Shown here one piece after another: positions 11,885-23,440 of a DNA stretch of 64,000 nt. The first letter of the stretch is position 1. Every line of letters begins with the position of its first letter. Source of the stretch: Campylorhamphus procurvoides (lineage: Eukaryota; Chordata; Aves; Passeriformes; Dendrocolaptidae); contig WBMV01004349.1 in the NCBI GenBank assembly GCA_013396655.1, positions 599,492 to 663,491 of the forward strand. The letters run 5' to 3'. The notes beneath the pieces are model-generated. The model had not been told where the DNA came from, did no database searches, and was given only the letters and a program-made list of their open reading frames with translations. Made by a program: the position numbers and the translations under genes.

Positions 11885-12235
11885 TGATACTCTCTTATTT
11901 CGCCTCAGGAAAGGCACGGTGGGTCAAAAACAACAATTCCACATTCATTGCAAGCTCCTAATTAACCAGGCTGGGATGCACTGCTCCAGCCAGATAATTC
12001 CCCAATATTTAGCCATTAGTTATTTCCAATTTGGCTGCTGCTACTGGAAAGTTTTGCCTCACAAACAGTTACTCCGAATGCAGATGTCCCAATGGACTGT
12101 TTGGCTCTCAGTGCAGCCAGTCTCATCAGCCCCTCGTGCTCCAGCTGGGCAGACAGTTTGACATTTGACATCTCTTTGTGGATAAAGTGAAGGGTCAGCC
12201 CTAATCCCAGCAAGGACTTTTAATTACAGCAGCCT
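11885..12235. promoter_or_regulatory. Candidate conserved noncoding element
   Basis: Non-repetitive block with motif-dense text: CTCCTAATTAACC, CCCAATATTTAGCCATTAG, TTATTTCCAATTTGG, a doubled TTTGACA (TTTGACATTTGACATC) and CTTTTAATTACAG. The word usage resembles vertebrate developmental enhancers (homeodomain TAATTA, CCAAT, and TGACA-type sites). This is pattern recognition only. Confidence 0.3.
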
Positions 12236-13744
12236 CCTGGGCTGAGCACACACAGCCCTCATTTGGCTTCTCCTGACAAGACACAACCCACCTATCACGT
12301 CCCCACCACACATCCAGGTCTGCACCAGCCTCTTCTTAAACTTGAACTTCATTTGTCAGGTTTGGAGCCTGGGACATGGATAAGGGGACAGGGCAGAATG
12401 TCAGTGTAAAGTGTAAAGACAGTGTAATGACAGAGGCTTGGGCTGCCTTTTCAGCTCTGCTCCTGTGTGAAAGAGCCCTTGAGGAGCTGCTGGTCGTTTT
12501 CCTGAAGCCTCAGCATAACCATGCAGACTGGCATCTCATGGACAGGACTTACCCCCGAGTGCAGGATGTCCCCAGTCCAACTCCAGGTGCAGTGGGGCTG
12601 AAACCAGAGCTCTGAGAGGACTGTGTGGGTCCACCTGAGTGGGAAAATAGTCAGGGATGGTTGCTTTCAAATTTCATGGTGAGAGTCTGGGATAGGTCCC
12701 ATAGTCAGTTCAGCCGAGAATGTAAATGCAAAGAGTCTTTGGGGTCAGTGGGATTCTCCTCTGTGCCCATTCACTTTCGGGCTGCCCCTGGGATTGGGGG
12801 TCTCCATCAGCTCAGGACCAGGTGTTGTGCTCAGCCACATTTCTCCAGACTTGCCTTGCAGGGCCAAGGTTTGGAGATGTTGGGTCAGAAAGCTGTTCCA
12901 CTGTTTATTTTAAGGCAAACTTCATGAAAGTGTTTCGTATTACATGAGGAAAATTTGTACTTGAAAAGGATTGATTCACATTAACATAGAAGAAAGCAGC
13001 TACCAGCTGAAATTCCCTGGGACAGTCATAAGATTCAGAAGAGAAACAGAGAAATGTGCATTTTAATATAATATTCTTTCAGAATCCCACATAAAACGTT
13101 ACATCTTTTTGTGCTCAGTGTGGCAGCTGACTTTTCTTTGAAAATAAACAAGTGCAAGTTTAATGGAAGGGCACTTGTTGACAGACACCTTAATTTCTCA
13201 CCAGAGAGACAGAAAAAAGCACAAGTAAATTACTCAGACAAGTGTATTTTCAGAAAAAAGGCGAATGATGGTTTGTGTTCCTGCATTGCTGGTGTGAGTA
13301 GCTGAGATGACTCGATCGATGAGAACAGTTCAAGCTTGGCCCCAGGGCACAAAGTGAGGTGGCACCAGTGGGTCCCATCTGTGGGGACACAGGTGTAAGC
13401 AAAGGAGAAACAAACTCTACAAGACAGGGTTTGGCTTTGGATGTTTGCTGTGATATTTCAGCAAGTTGAGTTATAGATGACATTTTCTGCTCTGTTGGCA
13501 CTGCTGAAGTACTGCCCTGGAGCCCAACCCTCTAGTGGATCATTGTCCCAGTGCACAGGACTCTGTGACACTTGATCCTATCAGGAACATCCTGGTGTAG
13601 GTCCTACTCCCGCACTTGGCTAGCTGCAGAAGCACGGTGAGAGCCTTGAGATGGCAGGAAATGCACTTTGGAGGAAAGTTAAGACCAGCTCCATGATCCA
13701 TCCAAGGGGCTGTGCTTTCTCTGCCTCTTAAATCAGAACCAAAT
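12236..13744. other. Unique DNA, no gene seen
   Basis: No repeat, exon or RNA gene recognised. The 12,900-13,250 part is AT-rich unique text. Frames of 60-100 codons are unremarkable. Confidence 0.5.
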
Positions 13745-13897
13745 TTCTTGCCCTATCCCTGGAAGTGTCCAAGACCAGGTTGGACACGGCTTGGAGCAGC
13801 CTGGGCTAGTGGAAGGTGTCCCTGCCCACGGGAGGGGGTGGAAGGAGATGATTTTTAAGGTGTCCTTCAACCCAAACCATTCTGTGATTTTATGATC
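13745..13897 (+). mobile_element. CR1 LINE 3' end fragment
   Basis: Sense CR1 end: CTATCCCTGGAAGTGTCC, AGACCAGGTTGGACACGGC, TTGGAGCAGCCTGGGCTAGT, GGAAGGTGTCCCTGCCCACG, then CCAACCCAAACCATTCTGTG and a TTTTATGATCACG tail. About 150 bp, and closest to the 26.2 and 41.1 kb copies. Confidence 0.88.
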
Positions 13898-14980
13898 ACG
13901 TTTTTCTTGGAAATAACCAAGAGGAAATCACATTTCTTGCTCAGACACCAAAGCTGTTTTAGCTCAAGCAGAGGTTGGCCACTCTGGCAGGACCCACTCC
14001 ATCCAGAAGATGTTTCTTCATGCTGGACAAAAAACACAACTTCACCATGACTCAGCTCAGCATTACATCTGAATTTGACCAGCAAAGCCAATCACTAATA
14101 AACCACTTGTTCTTGTATAATTATAGTGCAGACAAATAGAGGACTCTTTTTATTATCTGCAAACAGGGCTCTGGATTTCAAAGGGCAGAGGATAATAAGA
14201 CAAATGGACTAGAATAACTGTCCTGAGCAGCTCAGGGACATAAGGGAAGAAGTGTGAATGTCATGAAATTAAATATACAGAAATATCTGGTGTGGGATTC
14301 CAAGGCAAAAGGAAAAATCCTGGATGATTTGGCTCTGTGCTTACCCGATAAATAACTCCATTCCAACGTCTGTTAGGACCAAACAGAGAGGCTGCAAGGA
14401 CAGGAAGAAAGAACTGAGCAGGAAATAAACCTGCATATTGAGTGTCAGGAAGTGTAGGAAAAAAGTGAGAATTAGTAAATGTCAAGCTGAGCTAAAACAG
14501 AATTGAAGCAAATTGTAACGGAATTTTTGGTGTTATGGATAAAAAGGGAAGAAAGACAAGGGAATATGGCCAGGACCACCGAAGATTAAAGGTCTGGATA
14601 CAGCCCTAAAGCTGCATCTGTATTTTATGTCAACACTCACTCAGGAGGAAAACGCTTAATCTAGACCCAGAATGAGATGAGGGGATGAAAACAGAGCTAG
14701 ATGAGTCCACAGAGATGCAACTTTTGAACATCTCCATGCACTGGAGCCAGGGGGCTCAGCCTTCTGCTTCTGAAAATAACCACATCATCAAACTGCAGCT
14801 CCAGAAATTATGGTTCCAAAGAAACCTATGAAATTGAGGGTGGCCCTGGAGGAACGAAGAGCAGGCAGGGGAGTTCCCAGGGCAAGGGAAAGGAGTGAGC
14901 CAGCACCTCTCCACTGGCTGGTTTGATCCCTGTAGAATCTGAGCTGCTACAGGCGATTTGGGCAGAGAAGAACTAAAAAT
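13898..14980. other. Unique or very old repeat DNA, no gene seen
   Basis: The first part (14,085-14,170) is AT-rich unique text. From about 14,240 to 14,980 the plus strand may be the decayed upstream part of the ancient CR1 whose RT motif is recognisable at 15.0 kb, but I could not match blocks there. Confidence 0.35.
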
Positions 14981-15180
14981 GTGGGATAAATAAAAGAGAT
15001 TAAGGATCAACATAGGTTTACTGAGCTGGATGGCACAAGACTAACCTGATAACTTCGAATAAGGAGTGGTTTTCTCGCCTCAGAATGACTTACACTAAAG
15101 GAATGCTCTTGATTCTGCATCTCAGAGGAAAAGAATATCTAACCTACTGTAAGGGAAAACAGGGACCAACCTGACTTAGC
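14981..15180 (+). mobile_element. Ancient CR1 reverse-transcriptase remnant
   Basis: From 15,005 the plus strand translates to DQHRFTELDGTRLT and then a stop. This aligns with the conserved CR1 RT stretch QHGFTKGRSCLTNLI that precedes the LDFSKAFD catalytic block. Downstream frames are broken and the catalytic aspartate block is not readable. Divergence is much greater than in the other sense copies, suggesting an insertion predating modern bird orders. Family knowledge: CR1 RT motif order. Inference: age. Confidence 0.5.
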
Positions 15181-17640
15181 AGACAAGGTAGGACAAAGCT
15201 GTGAGGGCTGGCTGGAGGGTACTCACCAGGGAAACTGCTTCACCTTCAAACTTACTTTGGATCATTCTTCATGAAAAACACGAGAACCCGAGTGTGATGT
15301 GACTGTGGAAAAGGCAAATGCTGGGCTGGGCTGGTTCCAGGAGAAGTCAGGAATTACAGGTGGGACTTGAGCAGACACACTGGGCACCATCCACAAGGCT
15401 GCCTTGGAGCTCTCCGAGAGCCCAGGGGTGCCCAGGTACCTGAAAAGGAGAGACGGCGGAAATGTGACACGATGAAAAAAGCTAATAAAGTATAGGGTTG
15501 TTTTCTGCAGAGACAATGGGGGAAAATATCCAGGTATGAGGAGAGTAAGTTTGGGAACAGAGGACAGTTGGGAAGGGGGGACAGAGCAGGATCAGATGGC
15601 CATGGCACAGGAGGTTGGCCCATTTTGATTCCTTCCCACGTTTCCCAAACACTCTCAGGGTCTCAAATATTCTCATCACAGTCTTATTGAGGTTTAGCTG
15701 GAAACTGCTGGACCTCCTAGCCAGCTGAAGTGATGTTTGTTAATTGAGCAAATGCTAGCTTTTTGGGAGGTTGTCCATTCACAAATGGTTTCTCCACCCT
15801 TTCTCACCCTAAAACATGAGTTTTGTGTTTCCCCTGAACTGTTTCCTATATTGGGTCCACTCCAACCTTGTTGCAGGATCACCCTGACATTCCAGCTCTG
15901 CCTCACACCTTGTCCCAAATCCTCACCTTGGATTTTCTCAGCTGGTTCATCTCATCTTGTGATGGGAGAATGTTTTTTCTTCTTGCACTACCACTTTTTT
16001 GTTGTGCTTTCTCATAAAAAAATGCTTTGTCTGTGTTTACCAGACTGCTCAGCACATCCTCAGCCCAGCCTTCGCCCTCTCGGAGTAATCTTCAGCAAAA
16101 GGGCCATGGTAGGACGTCTCCAAAGAACTTCATAGCCCTTTCTTACATGTTCTTCCTGAACAGTCTTCTACACACATGTACAGAGATCCCCTTGACATAT
16201 CCATCACAGCAGTTGAGCTCTCTCAATGTCCTCATGTGCTGATGAGATTTAGCGGTCCAATGCATTACTTTTTAGAATTTATTGTACATGTCCACATAAA
16301 ACATCCCATAACTGCAGCATTTGCCTGTGCACTGAGGAGTCACTTGGATGGAGAAGAAAATAGTCAGTTTTATTTCTGAATCTCTCTTGTTGAGCCTCTA
16401 GATACCAGTGCTGCAAATGTTTTGGCTTCTAAATATCTCCCTTCAGAGGTGGGCTGGACACAGAGCAGCTGCAAATCTCTTCCCTAAATATATTGGGGCT
16501 GTTGGGGGCTTACGCTGGGCAGAATCTCCCGTTTTCACTGATCACCACTTGGTTGCATGGCCCTGAGGTTGTGGCAGTGTCCTGCTGGTGGAATTCCTGG
16601 GGAACACCTCCCCAGCTCATCCAGAACGTTCAGCTGCCACAGAAATTTCTGCAGAGGGGTGAGTTAATAGGATCCCTGGACATCTCTGGGCCCACATTGT
16701 CACCAGCTGCCCTGAGTGCCTGAAGGCTTTTGAAAAACAAGTAGAAAAAGGATAATTTTTCTTTATCTCCCAAACTTCCTGTCAGTGAAATCCCTTGAAA
16801 CCTTCTGCCTGCTTCAGAGGCAGCTCTCTTAGTACTGCTAGTAGCTCCTTCATGTAGTGGCAGGATCAAAGAGAGGGAACCTGGAGAAAAACCTCTCATT
16901 CCAAGGGCTCCAGACCCCAGACAGCTCCCAGCAAAGAGGACCAGTGAACCGGCCACAGTATCTATCTTTGCCGATGTTTGTCTCGGTGAATATTATCTAC
17001 TTATTAGAAAATAAGAAATAATTTATTGAGCAATTAATTAAACTTTCCTTGCTTTTTATTCCAGTTCAACTTGCAATTCAAAACTGGCATAGCAGCAAAG
17101 TTAAAAGTAATGAAGAAGGCAGTCTGGTGTATGCTGGGATTTCGAGATGAATTTTGAGACTTAGAGGGAGAAAATACTAAAACTGAGACCCTCAGTTTAT
17201 CTGAGCATTTCAAGTCTCCTTCTTAGGGCTCCAGTATCATTGCAGAGCACGATGGAGGAACAGAACTCAGGGCAAGAGTCCACAGGTGTCAGGTGTCTCT
17301 AAATATCCAGGTGAGAGCATCTCTTGGGACATCTGTGCATCACCTCTTAGCCAGGACTGTGATCCCTTAGTCTCAGCTGTGTCTCACTCTGAAAGCTTTT
17401 CTTCTGCTCCTTGTAATGGGTCTGTAGCTGGAAAAATGAAGGCTATCTTTTCCCCCAACAGTTTCATGGTAGGTGAGATCTCCTGTCGTGCCTGGTGATA
17501 ATGATCCTGTGTCAGTCACAACTCCAGTGTGCTCGGAGCCTCCTCACTGATTAATGTCAAAATAAGAATTTTGGTGCATTTTGCATGCTGGGGGACTTCT
17601 CAGAATCCCGCTATCATCATGAATTATTTTTAAACACGTA
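15181..17640. other. Unique DNA, no gene seen
   Basis: No young repeat. Moderately GC-rich at 15,300-15,430 and AT-rich at 16,960-17,110, where an imperfect AT inverted repeat (CTTATT..AATAAG) and ATTAATTAAAC occur. The open frame 15,737-16,135 (132 codons) has no recognisable domain. No RNA gene recognised. Confidence 0.5.
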
Positions 17641-17880
17641 TCTTTATGCAACAGACAACAGTGACTTTTAAATTTAAATGGTGTTCAGGCCATCGGACAT
17701 TGGGTAATGTATTCATTCTTCTGCATATCACAATTGAGAAAGCAACAAATGATTATTTTTATTACAGGGGGAGCTGTCAGAGCTGCTTTATGCCTGACAG
17801 CTCCACTTTAAAACATCGTTCTGAATCACTGAGATACTTGCCAGGTCTTCAGCGTTTTGTCTGAAATTTTCCAAGTTGGG
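17640..17880. promoter_or_regulatory. Candidate conserved block with TGACAG hairpin
   Basis: Unique block with AT-rich flanks (GACTTTTAAATTTAAATGG, CAAATGATTATTTTTATTACAG). It contains a perfect 10-bp inverted repeat, GGAGCTGTCA at 17,770-17,779 and TGACAGCTCC at 17,795-17,804, with a 15-nt loop. TGACAG is the core recognised by TALE homeoproteins (MEIS/TGIF), so the arms could be paired protein sites or an RNA stem. No conservation data are available. Confidence 0.3.
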
Positions 17881-18247
17881 TTCCGGCTCCAGATGCAGCC
17901 TTTTAGACATATTTCTCTGGAAAGTGACTCTCAAAAAAGTCCATCATTTCTTTGGATGTAGTTAAGGAAAATGCATTGCTAAGCTAATGTTTTAAAGCTC
18001 CTAAAGCTAGTTTTGTTGAGTCGGTGAAACACCTTCCTGGTTTGAAGCAACAATGGAAAGTTGGTAGGGATGGCAGGCTGGCTGTGTGTGTTCTCCTGGG
18101 CAGCAGCCGCATCCCCAGGCACTGTGGAAGACAGGAAAGACAAATTCTTACTCTGTTCATAAAGGTGCAACTAAACTGTCTCAAAATCCATCTGCACATG
18201 GCATGGGTGGGGGGTCTCTTCCCCGAGATAAACTTTGCCCACGAAGT

Positions 18248-18792
18248 AAGGGAGGGGATTGTCCCACTGCTCTGCACTGTGGTGTGGCCTCATCTGCAGT
18301 ACTGGGGCAGGATGGGGGAACACAGTGGAAGGGAGAGATTGAGCCATTGGAGAGTGTCCAAAGGAGGGACATGGGGATGGTTCAGGGCCTGGAGGGGAAG
18401 TGTGTGTGGACAACCTGTGTCCAGGTGGAGAAGGGGAGATGAGGGGAGACCTCATTGCAGGTCCAACTTCCTGGGGAGGGGCAGAGGAGGGGCCGGCACT
18501 GAGCTCTGCTCTGTGTGACAGGGACAGCACCCAGGGAATGGCTGGGGCTGTGTCAGGGCAGGGTCAGGTTGGATCTCAGGGAAAGGTTCTTCCCCCAGAG
18601 GGTGGTGGGCACTGACCAGGCTCCCCAGGGCAGTGGGCACGGCCCCAAGGCTGCCAGAGCTCCAGGAGGGTTTGGATGATGCTCTGGGGCACAGGGGGTG
18701 ACTCTTTGGGATAGGTCTGTGCAGGGCCAGGGTGTTGGACAGCATGATCCTTGTGGGTCCTTCCAACTGAGCACATCCTGGGATGGTGTGAC
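18248..18792 (+). mobile_element. CR1 LINE, young J-like group, 5'-truncated
   Basis: Sense copy starting at AGGGAGGGGATTGTCC and running through GCCATTGGAGAGTGTCCAAAG (end of the RT ORF), GATGAGGGGAGACCTCATTG, the CTTCCCCCAGAGGGTGG block and GGATGATGCTCTGGGGCAC to GATCCTTGTGGGTCCTTCC. The tail has decayed to GGGATGGTGTGAC. Open frames over it on either strand (up to 164 codons) are repeat translations. Confidence 0.92.
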
Positions 18793-19039
18793 AAAGGTGT
18801 GTGGCTCCCCAGTGAAAGCTCAGTGATCACACAGAGCAGAATAGCCGTGGAAGGCAACAGTGAATGACCATGTAGCAGAGATCTTCTGCAAATGGGTGGG
18901 GATAAAGGACAAGTTTGCATTTCTGCTGCCTTGAAATACTCTTTCCTAATGATTTTTTTTTAGAGACCTTCTTCACCAGTCCCCAGCATGTCCAGGGCTC
19001 TGTTCCAGGAAGAAAGGAGAGGTTAAAGAAGTTCCTGTT

Positions 19040-19114
19040 CATTGCAGGACTGTTGGATGAGATGAGTTTCAAGGTCCCTCCCAACACAAACCATCCTATT
19101 ATTCTATGATTTTG
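19040..19114 (+). mobile_element. CR1 LINE extreme 3' fragment
   Basis: Only the last about 75 bp of an element: GGACTGTTGGATGAGATGAG, TTTCAAGGTCCCTCCCAACAC, AAACCATCC and a TATTATTCTATGATT tail. It differs from the J-like group in the junction words, so it is a separate older family. Confidence 0.75.
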
Positions 19115-19690
19115 GCTGGAAGGTGCATCCTGTGCCTTTCCTGCTGTCACACAGCTGCTGCCTGGGTCTTCCCTGGTGAGGCTGGAGTTGGGCTGGACCA
19201 TCAGAGCTGCCCTTACAATTTTGGGAACCATGGGGGAGAAGGGAACACTAGCTGGAGGGTGCAGCTGGTGGCTCCAATGCCTCTTGCCATCCTGCCGTCA
19301 CCTTCCAGGGTGGGCATGGACCCACTGTCCTAAACCACCAGCTGGGTCTTCACTGCCCTTACCTCCCTGCAAAGAGAAAACCTTCCCTGGCACTGCCAAG
19401 GTGGCTGGAGCAGTGAAAGACTTCTTTGGAGGGATGGGAGGAGGACAAAAGAGGGGATGGCTTGGTGGGATGGTGGGGTGAGAACTTTGAGGACACTGCC
19501 AGAAATGTAGTTTCCTTCTCCCAACTTGTCTAAGTGTACTGGGAGAGGGGACATTGCTGGAATGGTGCCAGGGCTGTGCCTGCCCGGGTTTGCTGGGGGA
19601 TGAAATGCAACTCTTTGGTGTGTCTTGCAACCACATAACTTATTATTTAAAAATGATAAAACCACTAATTCAAATTTTCTCACTGCATTT
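19115..19690. other. Unique moderately GC-rich DNA, no gene seen
   Basis: Overlapping open frames on both strands (75-117 codons) without features. No repeat recognised. Confidence 0.45.
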
Positions 19691-20115
19691 GGCTTTGGAA
19701 AAAAATTAAAAATGTATAAGCCCCTCTGTACTGTATATGTATATTTTATTGCTGCATAATTGGGATCTTCATTAGTTTCCTGGGTGGTGAAATGACAGGC
19801 TTTTCATGTGCTGCAGACACTAATGCAGTGTGATACACTTCTCTGTGGCTTTTTATTCCGAGATATTCCTTCCTAAACACGCTCAGCGCTCCCTAACAAG
19901 GACTCGTGTACCTTTTTGGGGGAACACATTTTGCAGCAGCGTCACTGAAAGCCAAGGTTCTGATTGCAGCCGAGGCGAGGGCGGGGGGACATTTGGAGAT
20001 TGAAAAAGTATTAATTATGTTAATCCCAAACCCCAGGGTGTAATTGCTACCGCTCTCAAACAAAATGTTACTGTTATCTAAATTACTAAAGTGGAAGAAG
20101 AAAAATCGGGTTTAC
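19690..20115. promoter_or_regulatory. Candidate conserved noncoding element
   Basis: Non-repetitive block combining AT-rich homeodomain-like words (TGCATAATTGGG, TATTAATTATGTTAATCCC, GTAATTGC, ATCTAAATTACTAAAG) with a CpG-retaining centre (ACACGCTCAGCGC, GACTCGTG, GCCGAGGCGAGGGCGG). Mixed AT/CpG text of this kind without repeat similarity is typical of long-range enhancers. Assigned by appearance only. Confidence 0.32.
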
Positions 20116-20532
20116 TTTAGCGCTGGTGGTGCGGGGCAGAGAGAGGTCCCCTGGTTGGGAGGAACAGGAACGTGCCACTCTACAGAAGGGGCTGACCTGG
20201 CTCCTCCAGGGCAGGAGGGACAGAGAATGGAGGAAACTCCCAGGAGGAACGCTGGCAGCCCTGTGAGGGAAATGAGAGTCCCAGCCCTTTTTTTTCCCTT
20301 GTTCTGCCAGAATTCAGAACCCTCGTTCCCTGAGGAACCTGCAGAAGCTTTTCCTTGCAAGCTGCCGAGAGCAGCTCTCAGCCAGCCAGGTTTCATGTTG
20401 CTCCTGGTCCCTCATGTCCTTACAAGTTGGTCACTGATGATTTTCCTATTCTGAGGCAAAGAAAAATCCTCTTTTTCTGCCCAAGAATTCCAGAGAGTGG
20501 TGAAAAATTCACATTCCCCCATGGAAGTATTG
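20116..20532. other. Unique DNA, no gene seen
   Basis: Open frames on both strands (94 and 136 codons) cover this stretch but neither has a domain, signal or splice context. No repeat recognised. Confidence 0.4.
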
Positions 20533-20745
20533 AATCATAGAACTTTTTGTGTTGGAAGCGACCTCAAATCTCATCCTGTTGCACGTCCAAGCAAAGCTGA
20601 GGCAGGTACTCTGCAGCAAATGGGGGATCCTGGGGGGTGAAGAGGGGAACAGATCCATTCCTTCTACACTCTGCCACGGGCAGGGACACCTTCCACTAGA
20701 TCAGGTTGCTCAAAGACCTGTCCAACCTGGCCTTGAAAAAGCCAA
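20533..20745 (-). mobile_element. CR1 LINE 3' fragment, antisense, interrupted
   Basis: Plus strand reads the reversed CR1 tail (GAATCATAGAACTTTTTGTG, TTGGAAGCGACCTCAAATCTC). The normal continuation CCACGGGCAGGGACACCTTCC appears only after about 80 bp of foreign sequence (20,583-20,662), followed by CTAGATCAGGTTGCTCAAAG and GTCCAACCTGGCCTTG. The interruption is an insertion of unknown type within the CR1 copy. Confidence 0.75.
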
Positions 20746-22480
20746 CTTCAAAAAGCAGTCCAGCCTTACACAGTTTGAGCATCAAATCCCCAGTTACAAC
20801 AGCATCTTCCTGCTCAACTCAGCACAGAGAGTGCTGGTCACCCCACTCCATCTCCTGTCTCCATCTCTTCCTCCCTCAGCTCCCCAGTCTGTGCCCTCTC
20901 CAGCCTCCTGGCTGGGGTCATGACTGAGCTCAGATCTCCACCGATGTATTTTCTCACCTTCAGGCGTAAAAGTTGTGGTAGGTTTTGCAGCTGGGGAGGG
21001 ACAGTGAGACATTCAGTGGGGGGAAAGTGGAGTGTGAGATGATCTGGTCAGAGCCAGAGGAGGTGCAGGCAGAGCCCTGTCTGTGTGACTGCTGGGTCAC
21101 CACTACATCTGAGGAGCTTCATCCACCCATCCATATCTAACAGACAAGTGGGAACGGCAGAGAAAATTCACTGGAGAGATTAGGTTTCCAAGAGTCACAA
21201 ATGGCTAACACCTTGCAAGAATCTGACCCTATATTTATATTTCAGCTGTGCTTGAGTTTGGTGAGGTTCTGGTGTCCTCACACATCACATTTTTTCAGTT
21301 CATCATGAGCAGTTCTTAAAATAACAGACACAGTGTGCTTTTGCAAGACAAGCTGTTTCCTGACCAGCCCTGACTGTGCTCACAGGACTAAAAACTCCTG
21401 ATCTGATCTGCTTCAGATGCAACAGAGATTGTGAGGGATGAGGAGAAAGGCCCACTGTCAAGGGCTGTTCCTGACTTCAAAGCCTGGGCCAGTGATGCTT
21501 GTTCAGTGATACATGAGATGCTTATTAGATACAGATCATTAGGTTTTTACTGGGAAAACAACCTTCCACACATGAGATACATTCATGTCACTGCTGAACC
21601 AGATGTGGCACCAGCATGCATTTTAAAAGGTTAATTTTTTAATTCTTAATATTTGTTGACAAATGGTAGTCCCAGTTTTTTAAAGGAGTGGTTGTATTTT
21701 TAGTCCTCTAAACATAATAAAGACCAGCTTTTTGCTTTGTTCCCAGGAAATCCTAATCCCCCACTGTCCACTACTGCAATTAGTGCTTCTGTTAAAATAC
21801 CTGGCTGAGAACCCCTGCACTGTGCAAGTCCCCAGACTCTGATCAGGCTGCAACAGGAATGGGAGAAGGGATGTTCTGGGTCAGACCCACCCTCTTCATC
21901 ACCTGTCCCTGCCAATGGTCACCTCAGGGTGCCCAGAATGGACATGACAACCCTGGAGTGGCATTTCCCCTGTGAATGTCTCCACTTGCCGCAGACTCTG
22001 GTTCAGGAAATATTTTGCTGACCACTTTCCTACATCACTGAGTTTCAGACAACACCCTTCTCATCCATAGATTGGTTTCCCTGCTTTTGGGCTCTGTTTG
22101 TTCTTTTGAACTCCCCGACATGATGAGACCACCCTATTAAGGTAATTGTGCTTTCTCCGGGGATATTTCGCAGTTTTACACGTCTTGCCTGGTGATTTGA
22201 GATGCTTGACGTGGCTTGTGGGCAGGAAAATCGGAAATGACTGTTCTCTGCTCACTCCTTCTCTGTCACTAATTATTTTGTAGACCTTTGTCCACCACAG
22301 TCTTCCTCTTCCCTGTGCAGCCACCCATGCTGAGGTTTGAATGTGATTCTGTCCTTCTCGCCAATCTCTAAAGATCTTCTAGTTTGCAGGAGGATTTTTG
22401 TGGCTGTTTCAATAGGAATAATATTCAGGATAATATTCAAACATAATACTCAAAATATGGCCATTCCATTGAGTTATACA
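20746..22480. other. Unique DNA, no gene seen
   Basis: No repeat family recognised. The frame at 21,431-21,634 (67 codons) and others are short and featureless. AT-rich at 21,600-21,720. Confidence 0.5.
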
Positions 22481-22486
22481 ACTCTT

Positions 22487-22564
22487 CAAGTCTTTTTAAT
22501 AAACTGCCAAGAAATTCTTAAACTTTCTAATTTTTCATGCAGAGGTAGACGGAGTGACAGATTT
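22487..22564. repeat. Copy 1 of dispersed 78-bp direct repeat
   Basis: Roughly three quarters identical by eye to 23,241-23,318: both carry CTTTTTAATAAA, AGAAATTCT, CTTTCTAATTT/CTTCTAATTT, GGTAGA and AGTGA. The pair is about 754 bp apart in the same orientation. It could be two copies of an old unnamed repeat or an ancient segmental duplication. Confidence 0.6.
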
Positions 22565-23440
22565 GCCAGCACATTTGTCTCCTGCTTGCTCCTATCATTT
22601 TCTTTCTTTCTTTCCTACCATTTCTTTTCAGGTCAGTGCCAAAGGCTGCGCTGGTGTTCCCAAGAATCCTCTGTGATGACTAAGCCTTGAAACATCTCTA
22701 TGTTGTAGCTTTACGTATCTTATAGGACACTTGGCTTGGGTCGACTCTTCCCTGCCCTGAGCCCACGGTGACCCTGTGGTGGCCTGGACTGGTCACTGTG
22801 GGCTGGCTTGGCTGGAGAAGCAAAGCAGGGAGAACAGTCCAATGCAACGTTGTCATCGGTGGATTCACTACCCACAGAGGCTCCTGCCAGAATTGGATGT
22901 ACTGCTCTAGGCACGTTCCCCTGGCCCCACCAGTCCTCTCTGTAGACCCTTTTTATTCCTGAGATTTTCCACGCCATTGAAAGAGCCATTATACCATATA
23001 AGGACCTTTTCTGGTTTCCAATGACTGGGAAACCTTTATTTTAAATCTCTGGAAATCTAACTACTCTAGGCTATATCTGTTCTTACCTCCAGGCTCTAGA
23101 GCTGCTCTGCAGGTAAATTTTGGAAGAGATAATATCTTGTTCTCCCTTATGCCTGCTTATTTTTTCTTTATTACAGTGTCTTCCAGATTTCCTTGCAAAA
23201 AATCAGGTTTCCCTTTTCATAGCTTTCTGTATTTTTCCTTCAAATCTTTTTAATAAATTGGCCAGAAATTCTCAGCCTTCTAATTTCTGGTGCATAGGTA
23301 GATTGAAGTGAGAGATTTTACGTCACAGTTAATAGACTGGAATTTCATTTTTTCATTCCTTCACAGCTCTTTGGAAAATACCATCTGGTCCTGAGGAATG
23401 TTTATTATTCAATTTTTAATTTCAAGCCTAAAATGTAAAA
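22565..23440. other. AT-rich DNA, probable old repeat, no gene seen
   Basis: T-rich plus strand with a short (TTTC)n run at 22,600-22,614. The composition and the duplicated blocks suggest decayed antisense LINE sequence continuous with the ancient CR1 to the right, but no readable motif was found. Confidence 0.35.
23241..23318. repeat. Copy 2 of dispersed 78-bp direct repeat
   Basis: Partner of 22,487-22,564. The flanks of the two copies share TTTC/TTTA-rich text but not obvious longer similarity. Identity of the parent repeat is unknown. Confidence 0.6.
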
